DNA from: Deinandra increscens subsp. villosa
Taxonomy: Eukaryota > Streptophyta > Magnoliopsida > Asterales > Asteraceae
Assembly (NCBI GenBank): GCA_039602395.1
Contig: JBCNJP010000007.1
Location: 104,148,788-104,212,787, forward strand
Direction of reading: 5' to 3'
DNA: 64,000 nt
A program made the position numbers and the translations under genes. Positions 44,023 through 54,823 of the stretch are shown piece by piece; the stretch's first letter is position 1; every line of letters begins with the position of its first letter. The notes beneath the pieces were generated by a model. It had not been told where the DNA came from. It saw only the letters and a program-made list of their open reading frames with translations, and did not search any database.

Positions 44023-47000
44023 ATGGCTCTTAAAACGGCCCATGTCACACGAGTCCCTAATCTAGACCTCGTTTCCGATGACCTTAACCACACCAACAAT
44101 AATAATGTTGCCGCCCCATTCGTCCCTTACCACCATAATCATCATCGAGACCACAAAAACGACGAAAACGACAAAAACGACAACGGAGATATCGTTAAGA
44201 AGCGGGCCGCGGGGGAGTTTATGGTCGTCGGGCACCGAGGAACCGGGATGAACTTGCTGCAATCGCCTGATCCCAGGATGAAACTGGTGAAGGAGAATTC
44301 GATTCTCGCGTTTAATACCGCGGGGAGGTTCGATTTGGATTACATCGAATTCGACGTTCAGGTAGTTTTTGATTTCCTGGATTTGGTTCTTGTTGTGTCT
44401 TTTGGTTTCGGATTTGGTCGGAATTGGGGTTTGGGTGACGGTGACGGTGACGGTGACGTGACGGTGCCGGTAGCCGCGTCGATTCATCGGTGGTGGCCGG
44501 TATAACGACATGGTGTTTGTCGTTATGTTAGGAACACACGTGTTTGGAAGACTGGGATAACATGTTACTTTAGCGGTTGGTGGACCGCGGCCCACGTATT
44601 ACGACCATTACATGTTTCTTGCTTTTGGAACTTAATTTTAACATTTTTTATGAAATAGTGTTTAAAAACACAAATACGTGACACCTGAAAAGTTAAAACC
44701 ACTTTTTATGTAGTGGGGCTACATCACACATATAAAGCATACTATTTTATTATTTTTATTGTTATTATTATTTTATGTTTAGTTTAGAGGGTTGAGTGAG
44801 TCTGTCACGACACGACATGATTTAGGTGGTAGTTGTGGTGCGGGAATAAACTTCATCCCATTTAAAAAATGATAAGTGTGACGGTAGCAATTTGTTTCAT
44901 AATCGTGACGGTGGTGTCGGAGATGGTATGAAAAAGTTTTATTATTTTTTTGTTTTTTTATTCATTTTGATTAGTATTTAATTCATTAGATGAGTAAGAG
45001 TGTGTGTGAGAAGAATATGATGTATTTTCGTCTTTGAATTATAGCTAATGAGGGATGGTAAGAAAATGAAAAAATATGTCGTGATGTCCATATGGATGAG
45101 AGATAGTATGAAAAAGGAGAATGAAAACGGTCAGATGACCCCCAACCCTTACTTATACAAAACCCTTGATTGGTCCTTCGTATTCAGGATTGTTTTTGCC
45201 CAAACCGCGTAGATAATAAAATTATAACTCATAGTCTTTAAGAAAAAGTATTTTTCAACTAATCTAGAAAGACGTCAGTGAAAGACAAGTATGTTACAAA
45301 ATACAAATAAGTAGTTCTTGTCATGTATGTTACAAAATACAAGTACCTGACTCTTTTTTCAATTAGGAGTAGATTAGATTGGTGTGTGAATGAGCGTCAT
45401 AAAAAAGTCATAAAAATAAAATTTAATTCAAGTTGGGTTTAATTTTGTTAATTAGCTATAATAATGTGTTTTCAAGTTATTGAATTTCATTCAAGAGACT
45501 GATTTATTTGTTTGTTTGTTTGGTGTTTCTATGAACATTTCTTGATCTAAGTTTTGGGTGATGGAAGAAACTTAGACAAAAATCGTAAACAACAAACCTC
45601 TTTTTGTAGGTGACCAAAGATGATTGTCCCATCATTTTTCATGACAACTTCATCTTCACCCAAGATCATAAGGTCAGTTTACACTTCATTTTAATTACTA
45701 TGCACTCTCTCTTACTCTAGGTGATCATCTTTCTTAAAAAACTATTCATCTTTATGCCCTCTATGCTTATGATGTTAATGATCCGCCCGTGTTTGATTAC
45801 AGGGAGTACTAATCGAAAAAAGAGTTACAGATATGAATCTAGACGAGTTTCTTTCATATGGACCTCAAAGGGAGCCTAACAAAGTAATGGATTTTAGTTT
45901 CATACATGTATCTTTTGATCATATATATATATGTTGTTGTTACATCGATTCGATGGTTATGTTCTTGATAACGTCAGGTGGGTAAACCTTTGTTTAGAAA
46001 AACAAAAGACGGGAGGATTTTCGAGTGGAAAGTTGAAAAGGATGATCATCTATGCACACTGGAAGAGGTGTTTCAAAAAGTAAACCACTCCAAGGGGTTC
46101 AATATTGAGTTCAAGTTTGATGATAATGTTGTGTACAAAGAGGAAGAACTGGTTCATGTCATACAACTTGTTCTTCGTGTACGCTATTGTTCTAATCGTT
46201 TTGTGTTGACACGTCTTCTTTCAATGGAAGCGTTACCATTTTCATCGATTTTGGTTTCTTGGTATGGCAGATTGTATTCAAGTATGCAAAAAACCGGTCC
46301 ATCTTCTTCTCCAGCTTTCAACCTGATGCAACTCTTTTGGTTCGGAAACTCCAAAGCAACTATCCTGTGAGTAGCATCTTACATTTATCATGTGTTTATT
46401 TCATATAAAGATAACCAAGTTTCGTGTCACTAGTTAACCAAACATTCTCAATGAGTGACGCCAGAAAAAATCAGGTCCCGCTGGTGATCCGGGTAACCAA
46501 TTAAAATTTCACAAATGAAACTGGTTACCTAATTGCAGTGGCGGACCTAGGCACAAGCCTAGGGGTTCGCCCGACACCCATGAAATTTTTTGACGCTGTA
46601 GTATTTTTAGTATTTTTATGAACCGAACACCAAGATACTTGATGACCGAACCCCATGAAATTTTTTTTTGGATTCGCCACTGCCTAATTGTGTCAGTGTA
46701 TATGCAAACAAAGTTGGTTATTTGAAATAAAAAAGACCATTTTTGTTACTTTTTATGCAAGTAATTAACTCTATCATGAAGTTAATCGACCCGGATTCAT
46801 TACTAAAGAAACAGTTGACGGGGGCTTTCTTGACGCGCAAATTGCGCGTCAAGGAAACCCCTTTATGACGCACATTGTGCGTCATAAATGATTTTTTTTT
46901 TGTGGTAGTGATTGTTTTTTGCGTGTTATAATGTCACGGTTAGGTTTTATTTCTCACGAACGGAGGGGTGGAAACGTATACGGACATCAGGAGGAATTCA

Positions 47001-47469
47001 TTAGACGAAGCAATGAAGTTGTGCCTCGCAGGCGGCTTAAATGGAATAGTTGCTGAAGTGAGATCTGTGTTAAGAAATCCAGGAGTAATTAAAAGAATCA
47101 AAGACTTTAAACTCTCTCTCATAAGCTATGGCCAGTTGAAGTAAGAAAATTAGTTTTCTTGAAAACACAAAGAAATTTCAAGATTCTTTTGTTACCGTTG
47201 TTATCATGTTATATATTCGCGCTAAATGAAACGTTTGTTGAGTTTTCAGTAACGTACGAGAGGTGGTCAGTGCACAAATTTTGATGGGCGTTGATGGCGT
47301 GATCGTGGACTTGGTTCAAGAGATCACTGAAGTAGTTGCAGAGTTTGGAAAGGAAGTTAAAAGTGAGAATTTAGTTGAAGATCAGGAAAATGATGATGAG
47401 ATCAAGTGTTCAGAGAAGCAACTTTCTAGTCTTATGAAGGTTATAGGAATGAAATATATTTGTAGTTAA
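44023..47469 (+). CDS. GDPD1: Glycerophosphodiester phosphodiesterase, GDPD1 type
   Basis: It hydrolyses glycerophosphodiesters to glycerol-3-phosphate and an alcohol. The plant GDPD1 group acts in phospholipid turnover under phosphate limitation. Exons: 44023-44361, 45610-45672, 45803-45883, 45978-46178, 46271-46366, 46944-47140, 47250-47469, totalling 1197 nt and 398 aa. GDPD signature residues: HRG (His71), ENSI (Glu91), IEFDVQ (Glu109, Asp111) and FHDNF (His124, Asp125). Later landmarks are FNIEFKFDDN, FFSSFQPDA and FLTNGG. I chose MALKTAHV because it aligns with the family start. An in-frame ATG at 43966 would add 19 Ser/Pro-rich residues, possibly a transit peptide. A His/Asn/Asp/Lys-rich spacer (about 37-55) precedes the catalytic domain. 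Intron 5 carries a hAT MITE and a double hairpin. Confidence 0.92.
44435..44462 (+). repeat. GGTGAC hexamer run in GDPD1 intron 1
   Basis: About four copies of GGTGAC in tandem. Intron 1 (44362-45609) is otherwise AT-rich with no recognised gene. Confidence 0.7.
46536..46682. mobile_element. hAT-type MITE in GDPD1 intron 5, 147 bp
   Basis: The ends are CAGTGGCGGACC and, read inward from the right, CAGTGGCGAATCC. The perfect 8-bp CCTAATTG flanks both sides (46528-46535 and 46683-46690). It has no coding capacity and lies well away from the splice sites. Confidence 0.88.
46806..46911. repeat. Two adjacent near-perfect palindromes in GDPD1 intron 5
   Basis: 46830-46852 pairs TTGACGCGCAA with TTGCGCGTCAA, extended outward by GGGG...CCCC. 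46865-46885 pairs ATGACGCACA with TGTGCGTCAT. The right edge ends GTGGTAGTG (CACTACCAC inverted), which recalls a CACTA terminus. No convincing left terminus was found. Confidence 0.5.
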
Positions 47470-48003
47470 TTGGTGTGTAAATTATGCATCCCTTTTGATA
47501 TATATATAACCTTCTTTTTCTGCATCTTGTCAATCAATTTATGTTGCAATTTCATCAGTCTAATTTAAGCATAATCATGAAGGTTTATGTTATTGCTTGT
47601 CATAAATGGGTTAATGCATGATAAAATCTCACTTATAACTTATAATAACAAAGTTGTTACTTCATTCTAGAAAGAATATATAAGATGATAATAAACTTTT
47701 TATCTACTTGACTAGTAACAACGGTAACATCATCAAGATCCGTCACTAATAGTTGTGTCGCTTATCCCTTGATCGATAACTTTCGATAACTTTGTTTGTT
47801 AATCTGTCTTAAATCAAATTACCCATGTTCTGATTTTCGAAATAACCGACTTGTAACTGAAACAACCAACATAACCACCCGAAGGAGCTGAACCCAGTCC
47901 AAAACCGCCAGTTTAGTTTTATGTTTTCTCAACAACCAAAATTTTATTTTTGTTTCGGTTTCGGTTTAATTTGCATATGTTCACCTCCAAAAAAACCAAA
48001 CCA
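47470..48003. other. Downstream region of GDPD1
   Basis: Probable 3' UTR followed by spacer. Nothing else is recognised. Confidence 0.5.
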
Positions 48004-49268
48004 TATTAGACAATTATACTAGGGTTGATATTATATTATAATTAAGGGTATTAGAGTGTAATATTATTCTCTATATATAGAGACCCCATGTAACCCTATT
48101 ATTCACAATATCAATAATATTATCATTCTCTGGTTTAACTTGGTATCACAGCTAGGTTTACAACCACCGGAATATAACTCCGGCGGGGCGGCCGGCCACC
48201 GCCGCCGCCCTACCCACCACTGCGCTCTTTTCTTTTTCCTGTTTTCCTTTATTCATCTTTTGTTCTTTTTTTTTTCAAAATCATCAGATCCGTGCCTAGA
48301 TCCGTGCCTGAAAGACACCCCAAAACCCTAAATTCGAAATCATCCACACCATCACCACCATCCTCCTCCACAGTCACCTCCACTGCAAACCCTAACCCTA
48401 GCCGCCGCCACTTCGAAAAACATTACCGGAGCTCCCCTCCTATCACCGCATACAAAGCGGTGTTCCATGACGATTACCGACCCCACCGCCGCCGCTACAC
48501 AACAGCGGCTACGCCGTACAATGGCGGCGCACCACTGTGCGTTATTTTCAGGTGAAAGATTACCGCCTTACACCGCGGGAATGTCGGATCGGTACCAGAA
48601 ACAATGCGCTGGAACAACAGCGGCCCGCCATACAACGGCGGCGCACGAAGGTGCGTATGATTTCAGGCAAGAAAAAGGGAAGGAGAAACAACCCACGGAG
48701 GAGAAGAAACCTTCGTGGCGGAGACGGGGAGTAGAAGAACAAGCGGTGGTGGTGACGTTCGGGAGAAGAAACCAATGGTGCGAGATCTCCATTGTTTGCA
48801 AAACTCTGCTTGTTCACGAAAATAAATTGAAGCAACAAAAAAAAAAAGAAATATATCGAAGCTGCTGAAAGAAGTTGACATTGATGCAAAAGGTGTAAAG
48901 GTGATACATTGTCATCTTGAATATGACATTCTGACAATCACGTGCCCAGAGATGAGAAGAAAGAGAACATGGTGGATAACATGGTCAACAAGAGAACTTG
49001 GTGGATGACAGGCTGGATCTGGGTTTCATTTAAAAAAAAAAAATAGTTTTACTATTTACATTTTCAGTCCTTTATGTTTAGTCATTTAGTTTTCAAGCTA
49101 CAAACGCTACCGCGTTTAGCTTGCGGGGGAGTATTAGACAATTATACTAGGGTTGATATTATATTATAATTAAGGGTATTAGAGTGTAATATTATTCTCT
49201 ATATATAGAGACCCCATGTAACCCTATTATTCACAATATCAATAATATTATCATTCTCTGGTTTAACT
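48004..49268 (+). mobile_element. Miniature non-autonomous LTR retrotransposon (TRIM-like), 1265 bp
   Basis: Two 137-bp LTRs (48004-48140 and 49132-49268) look identical base for base. The 5-bp AACCA flanks the whole unit (47999-48003 and 49269-49273). A primer binding site variant TGGTATCACAGC follows the first LTR, and a purine tract GCGGGGGAG precedes the second. The LTR ends are TATTAG...TTAACT rather than TG...CA. The ~990-bp interior has no gag or pol, only short GC-rich frames (longest 133 codons, 48467-48868) with no recognised domain. It would need enzymes from another element. Identical LTRs indicate a recent insertion. Confidence 0.88.
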
Positions 49269-49353
49269 AACCAAAACCATAAAATAATGGAAAAATCGAA
49301 CCGTAAAATCCGAAAAAGTGAAGCCCTAAAAACCAAACCCATAATTTTATTTT

Positions 49354-49924
49354 AGAGTTAATTATACAGTTAGTACACGTGGTTTACCCATAGTAACAAC
49401 CCGAGGTACTAATTTCTGGATGTAACAACATAAGGTAGCAACTTTTAATTTTGTTTCATAAAGGTGTATTAAGCTAACACCCCGTTAACTTTTAACGACA
49501 AGCCCCCCACGTGACAAAAACGTGAGGGCAATTTTGACAATTAACAATACCCTCACATATTAAAACTCATCGATCCAAATCCAAACCTCAATTCTCCGGC
49601 CGTTCTCTTCTCCGATCATCTCATAACGGCCGGAAACCCTAGTTCGGAGATGATCGCAGAAGAAAACGGCCGAAGAATTGAGTTTTGGATTTGGATCGAT
49701 GAGTTTTTATATGTGAGGTAATGTTAAATTGTCAAAATTGCCCTCACATTTTTGTCATGTGGAGGGGGGGGGGGGGGAGTTTGCCGTTAAAAGTTTACGG
49801 GGTGTTAGCTTAATGCCCCTTTATGAAACAAAATTAAAAGTTGCTACCTTATATTGTTTCATCCAAAAATTAATATCCCAGGTTATTACTGTGTGTAAAT
49901 CACAAGTACTAACTGTGTAACTCT
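49354..49924. mobile_element. Long fold-back MITE, about 571 bp
   Basis: The left half pairs with the reverse complement of the right half along nearly its whole length, about 270 bp per arm with mismatches. Landmarks on the left are AGCAACTTTTAATTTTG and ATCGATCCAAATCCAAA; both recur inverted on the right. The centre (near 49625-49640) is in CGGCCGGAAACCC. A run of 15 G near 49760 lies in the right arm. The flanks share only ATTT, so the duplication is uncertain. A transcript would form a long hairpin. Confidence 0.8.
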
Positions 49925-50318
49925 ATTTCAAAATATTAAGTAATTTATAAAAATTAATAGATAGTATAGTCCAAATTCTATACTCAAATATGTAATAGAA
50001 CAAAATTGAACCCAAAGTTCAAACCAAACTTAATTATTTTGGGTCATTTTCATTTGGCCGTAAAATTTCAAACCCAAAATCTCAAATCCAAAATCTCAAA
50101 TCCAAAATATAACCGCACTCATTGTGATAACAAAAAAAAAAACAAAAAAAAAAAAAAAAACAACGAAATGGTATTTTTATTATTTAATGGTATTTTTAAT
50201 TTTTTGGTTCAGTTTGAGCAAAGGTCAACCCAAACTAATTGACTCATGCACACACCTATCTACATTGATAGATCTGTTGTTAGTTTTGTTTTGTTTTTGT
50301 CGAGTGTTATGTTGCTTC
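49925..50318. other. Non-genic spacer
   Basis: AT-rich, with an A-rich tract near 50128-50160 and three tandem copies of AAATCTCAAATCC-like sequence near 50075-50105. No gene. Confidence 0.5.
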
Positions 50319-50321
50319 TTA

Positions 50322-50631
50322 GACCATCTTCAATGGGGTGTATTTATAATGCATTTGATGAGGTGGAGATGATGTGCATGTAAGAGAAGACGAAGAGAGA
50401 AAGAATTTGTATGTGACTAACTGGATGCATTTGAGAGATTGTGAGGGAGGAGGAAAGGAAAAGAAAAGGAGAGAATGTATAAAATGAGAGAGAATAATAA
50501 AAATGGTATGTATTTAGGTAAACTTTTTTTGAAACAACAATAATCATATAAGGATGCTAGCAAGGCATTAATACAATGAGTTTGAAAAAGAAACATGAAC
50601 TAAGAAATGCATTGGTGCCTTGGTGGTGGTC
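50322..50631. mobile_element. Tourist-like MITE, 310 bp
   Basis: TTA flanks both ends (50319-50321 and 50632-50634). The short terminal inverted repeat is GACCATC on the left and GACCACC read from the right. The interior is purine-rich with no ORF of note. Confidence 0.6.
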
Positions 50632-50849
50632 TTATAACTGTGCAAAGTATTTGAAATTAATATGGAACTCTACTAATAAATCTATTATGAGTCATTATTG
50701 ACTTGTATGGGTCGTGGTTAGATTCGCTTCTACATTTTTTAATTTCTTATCCCTTTTAGTTTGTTCTCTTAATCTTGATGTAATCGTTTGGCTACAAAAT
50801 CAATAAAGCATTTGACTATTGCTTTTCATCTCGTTTGTCATGGTTTGAT

Positions 50850-52559
50850 TCAATTCTTGGCATTGATTTTCAGGTCGAATTTCTCCAAAACGATGCCGAC
50901 ACGAATGCAGCTCCGAAAATCCGGATCTGGGTGAGGAATTTTTTACAACGAAGGAATTTTTGGACATTACACGAATGAACTCTCTTAGCACCAGATTTAG
51001 CGAGCATGATTTTGTTATGCTTAACCGTGACAATCATACATCCCTTAGCAGATACCTCAATCATATATAATGAATGACCCATGGTTCATACCACGAGCAA
51101 TTTTCGGATTATCATTGATCACCCTCCAGATGCCACTACCAAACCTTACTCTCAGTCCCTATTCATCCGGCTGACCAACATGCAACAAATTCAAATTCTT
51201 CTTCAGACTCGGAAAAACCTTGAAATTCTTATGATTCCATGTATTTCCTAATGAAGTGTCCAGTTCTCCATGCCAGTTACCTCAAGCATCTTGTCATTTT
51301 CAAGTACACGTTTCTAATATCACCTTCTTTTTTATTCACCGTCGTTTCTCCGTTGTCCATGACGTGAAACAAATCTCTTGAATCCATGACCTAAGAGTCC
51401 ACACAGTTTTCCACACTGAGTATCAACGCCTCATCCTAAGAGACATCCCCAACAACTGTATTCATATCTTTCTCCTTCGGACATTGGCTTTTCACATGCC
51501 CTACCACATTACAACCCCAACATCTCACATTCTTCCGATTTCTAGATGAACTCTTTCTCCGACTCCCACTGTTCCTATTACTTTCTCGACCTCTACCAAC
51601 ATTCATTAATTACTCAATGATTCACCCGAATTCCTCATTCTGACATACTTTCCTAGAAATCGAGAATGAGATCTCGAATACCTTCAAATATGAAACCAGT
51701 TGTCTGTGCAAAACTTGAAACTGCAGTTTAGTTCGAGACCAATTTTTATGCCGAAACGAAAACAGTAGTAGAGCCCTATCCTCATCCTCAAACTTAATCC
51801 TAACCTATACAAGTCTAGTTAAGATTGCATTAAGGTTGTTGATGTGAACAAATACTGAGCCTACTTCTCTCATCCTCGTGTTCAGAAGCTCTTAAACATG
51901 AATACTTTATTTGCAGGTGATGACTTCTCATACATATTTAAAAGTGAATTCATCATACCATATGCAACAGTATCCTTCGTGATATTAAACACAACACCTT
52001 TAGTAAGTGCCACTATAATAAATGTCTTAGCCTTTTTTTCCTTCATTTGCCAATCGGCTTGTTATATCTTCACACTTATCCTTTACCAAAACCATGTCTA
52101 GATCATTTTGACATAAAAACACTTCTACTTGCATCTTCTACCAACTGAAATCAGTTCCATTGCACTTCTCAATCTGAACTTTCTCATCTTCATGTTAGGA
52201 CAAGTTTCTATGTGTGGCCGTTACTGTGCGAATAGATTAGAGATTAGGATTAAATGTATGTAATGATGTCAACATACTAACCAGTATACCAATTGGTACG
52301 GGCGTACCAATTGGTACGGCGGACCAAAATGGTACGATGGCTGGTTCATCTATAAATAGGTTTGGTGTGTTGATTATCTTCGAGTTTGTTCATTTCATTT
52401 TTAGTGAGAGAGGAGGTTATGTCCAAACCTCCTCCAGAACTTCAATGATGTACACTCCATTCGGATTGTAATCATTCGATTATAATTGAATGACAAACTT
52501 TCGTTTCTATCTTTCTATGATCTGGAAACGATCCGATTATGCTTTTACACTTCAGCCAT
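50850..52559 (-). pseudogene. Decayed Ty1/copia gag-protease-integrase region
   Basis: On the minus strand a gag start is visible at 52559 (MAEDEKVQIEK), resuming after the solo LTR with TDFSW and QNDLDMVL. A zinc knuckle CWGCNVVGHVKSQC lies near 51490-51530, and a protease remnant (DEALILSVENCVDS, then VMDS) follows near 51400-51450. A pre-integrase fragment (FIIYMIEVSAKG) is near 51040-51080. Many stops and frameshifts are present, and no RT remains. The solo LTR at 52193-52549 sits just inside the start. Confidence 0.75.
52193..52549 (+). repeat. Solo LTR (357 bp) inserted in the gag start of the decayed copia element
   Basis: It starts TGTTAGGACAAG and ends GCTTTTACA. The 5-bp CTTCA flanks both sides (52188-52192 and 52550-52554). 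A TATA box (CTATAAATAGG, about 52350) and a downstream leader are in plus orientation. It interrupts codons 3-5 of the older gag. Confidence 0.85.
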
Positions 52560-53340
52560 AGTATGACAAGAGGTAGACATAATCAAGAAACACTAAACAG
52601 ACAAAACAATGACACATGCTTGAACTAGACGGCTTTTCTATTTAACATTGTCAAAGAGACTTGAACCACTATTCTCGTTCACAAGCATGGTTCCTCAGTT
52701 GATAATCATAGTAAAAAATGGACAAACAAAACCACACTTGGTTCTACTGTTAATAAATACCCAACCGCAAAAGCACACCCGAACAACAAAACCGAATAAC
52801 ACCCAAAACTTGAACACCAAAACCCAACATAACAACCAATGAAAACTATAATAAAAATAAGAACGTGTGGAATTGTCTCTGTTGATCGCAACCAAATAAA
52901 TGGTTATTGAAGGAAGTTTCCAATCCGCAATTATCAAGCGAGACCACATAGGAAACAAGATTTCTTCTTTTCTCTTCTTGATGATCTTTCCTAGGGGAGT
53001 TTCTTCAACCCTAATCAAGAACAAGAAAGCAAAAATGAATGGCTTTCCTTTCGGTGCACCCATGTGTCACAAAACCTCGATTTTAATTCCACTTGTTAGT
53101 TATCAATCAGAGCGATGCACAATAGAACACAATATCACACACACACATGAACGCAATAAAACAAACACGAAAGATTTAATGTGGTTAAACCAGTGTGACC
53201 TACGCCCACATGTCACAACTAGGGTTTCTCTTTATTAGCTCAATAGTGCAGAATTACACTTGTGGATACAATGGATATTTCCACCAACATCTTAGAACTG
53301 TAATAATTTATATATACTTTATAATTTTTTGAAAACAAAT
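52560..53340 (-). other. Leader and probable decayed 5' LTR of the copia relic
   Basis: On the minus strand the segment around 53080-53250 looks like an LTR 3' half (GGTTTAACCACATTAAATC, later GCTCTGATTGATAACTAAC). The boundaries are not clear. Confidence 0.4.
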
Positions 53341-54085
53341 TCCATCATAAAATCAAGTATTTAATATCTTTAATATGTTTATAATATTACAATATTTTTT
53401 TTTATAAAAAAGACGGTATTTTTAAAATGTTTACAAAAACCATAAGAACCAATATCTAAGCGCTGTGTGGATATTTTTAATGACTAAACATAAGGATAAC
53501 TTAGTAAATGTTTAATTTTTTTCAATAAATATTATTTATACCAACATTTTAAACTGTAATAATTTTTATTTTATAATTTTTAAAAAATAATTCTCATCAT
53601 AAAATCAATTATTTTTGATCTTTAATATGTTCATAATTTTGCAATATTAATTTTATATATATGATGGTATTTTTAAAACGTTTACAAAAATATATCGTGC
53701 CTACAAATTACACATTGTTATTTTATAAAAATAAAATAATGCTATTATTGTGTTGTGGTAGATATTACGAAAATATATAAATGTTATAATAGCTATGTAC
53801 AAAATTTATGATAGCACTAATTTGTACTCATTATATCAACACTATAATAGCACTGCGTGACTTTCATAATAGCCCTGTTATATTGTAGATTTTTGTAAAC
53901 TTTTAAATAAATGTTATTTTTTTTAAAATATAGCAATATTATACACATGTTAAAGATAAAAAAAATTGCTTGATTGTGTAATTTAAAAAAAGTTATGAAG
54001 TATATGAAACCTATCTTGATTTGAAAATGTTGGTGAAATTAATATTTATTTAAAAAACAACATTTACTGAAATATCCTTACTCAC
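53275..54085. repeat. AT-rich complex with two direct and one inverted copy of a ~120-bp unit
   Basis: Copies begin near 53279 (CCACCAACATCTTAGAACTG) and 53537 (ACCAACATTTTAAACTG). An inverted one lies at 53895-54040 (contains AATGTTGGTG). All share the landmark ATCATAAAATCAA or its diverged form. The interior at 53740-53880 repeats AATAGC motifs. Probably a decayed fold-back element. Confidence 0.5.
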
Positions 54086-54103
54086 ATTTATATTAGTCTA
54101 ATT

Positions 54104-54360
54104 TTTTTTTTGAACGGCCAACGAATGCCCTGGAAAACCCGGGGACTATTTACACCAGTTGAGCTCATTCCAGGGAAAATTCACCTACGCGAGCGGCCGG
54201 GTGGTAAAACCTGGGAGCTCGGGGATTGAACTTGTGACCTTTCAGTCCCAAATCTCCCTTCATCGCCAATGCCCCCTCCAAAGTGTTGCCCGTAAGAATC
54301 GAACTTGTGTCTCAAGTAGAGAACATAGACTTCCTACCACTATACCACAATAGAAGTTGC
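54104..54360 (-). mobile_element. tRNA-derived SINE with ~14-bp target-site duplication
   Basis: On the minus strand it opens with TTGTGGTATAGTGGTAGG (A box) and ACAAGTTCGATTC (B box). It ends in CCGTTC followed by a poly-A tail. Flanks are ATATTAGTCTAATT (54090-54103) and ATATTAGCCTAATT (54361-54374), one mismatch in 14. Confidence 0.85.
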
Positions 54361-54374
54361 ATATTAGCCTAATT

Positions 54375-54823
54375 GAACATTAATAACATATAAGCAATCT
54401 AATCCCTTGATTTATTTAATGGATGCATCAAACCTGTCCTTACAATTTCTAGATAAAATGTGATTTGTACCAAAACCATCCCCTCGAATCATATATTGCC
54501 CCTAGATAAACATAAATTAAACATATAACCCTAGAAATAACAATAATAAAACCTAAAATAAATAAAACGTAACAAAAAGACCTTAGTAAATCCCAACAAA
54601 CACTTCACATCACGCCTCATTAGTGACAACTCACAAGCCCTTAAAATTTGTGGTATTCCAAATTTAATTTTCAAAGAGTGAAATAAACAACTAGCTATAG
54701 CAATAACTACAATATGGTAACAGATGGATGGTAGGGTTGGGTATTTATGAGCCTAGTTACTAACAATTATATACTTATAAAAAGATAAGAAGTGGTAGTG
54801 TCATGGGATGTTTATAGCCAACC
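54375..54823. other. Upstream region of the dehydrogenase gene
   Basis: AT-rich, with no repeat recognised. The promoter is probably within 54700-54800, but no certain TATA box can be named. Confidence 0.4.

Noticed and set aside
48140..48937. Several short frames on both strands of the miniature LTR element
   Set aside because: GC-rich, overlapping in many frames, and without any recognised domain; not listed as genes.
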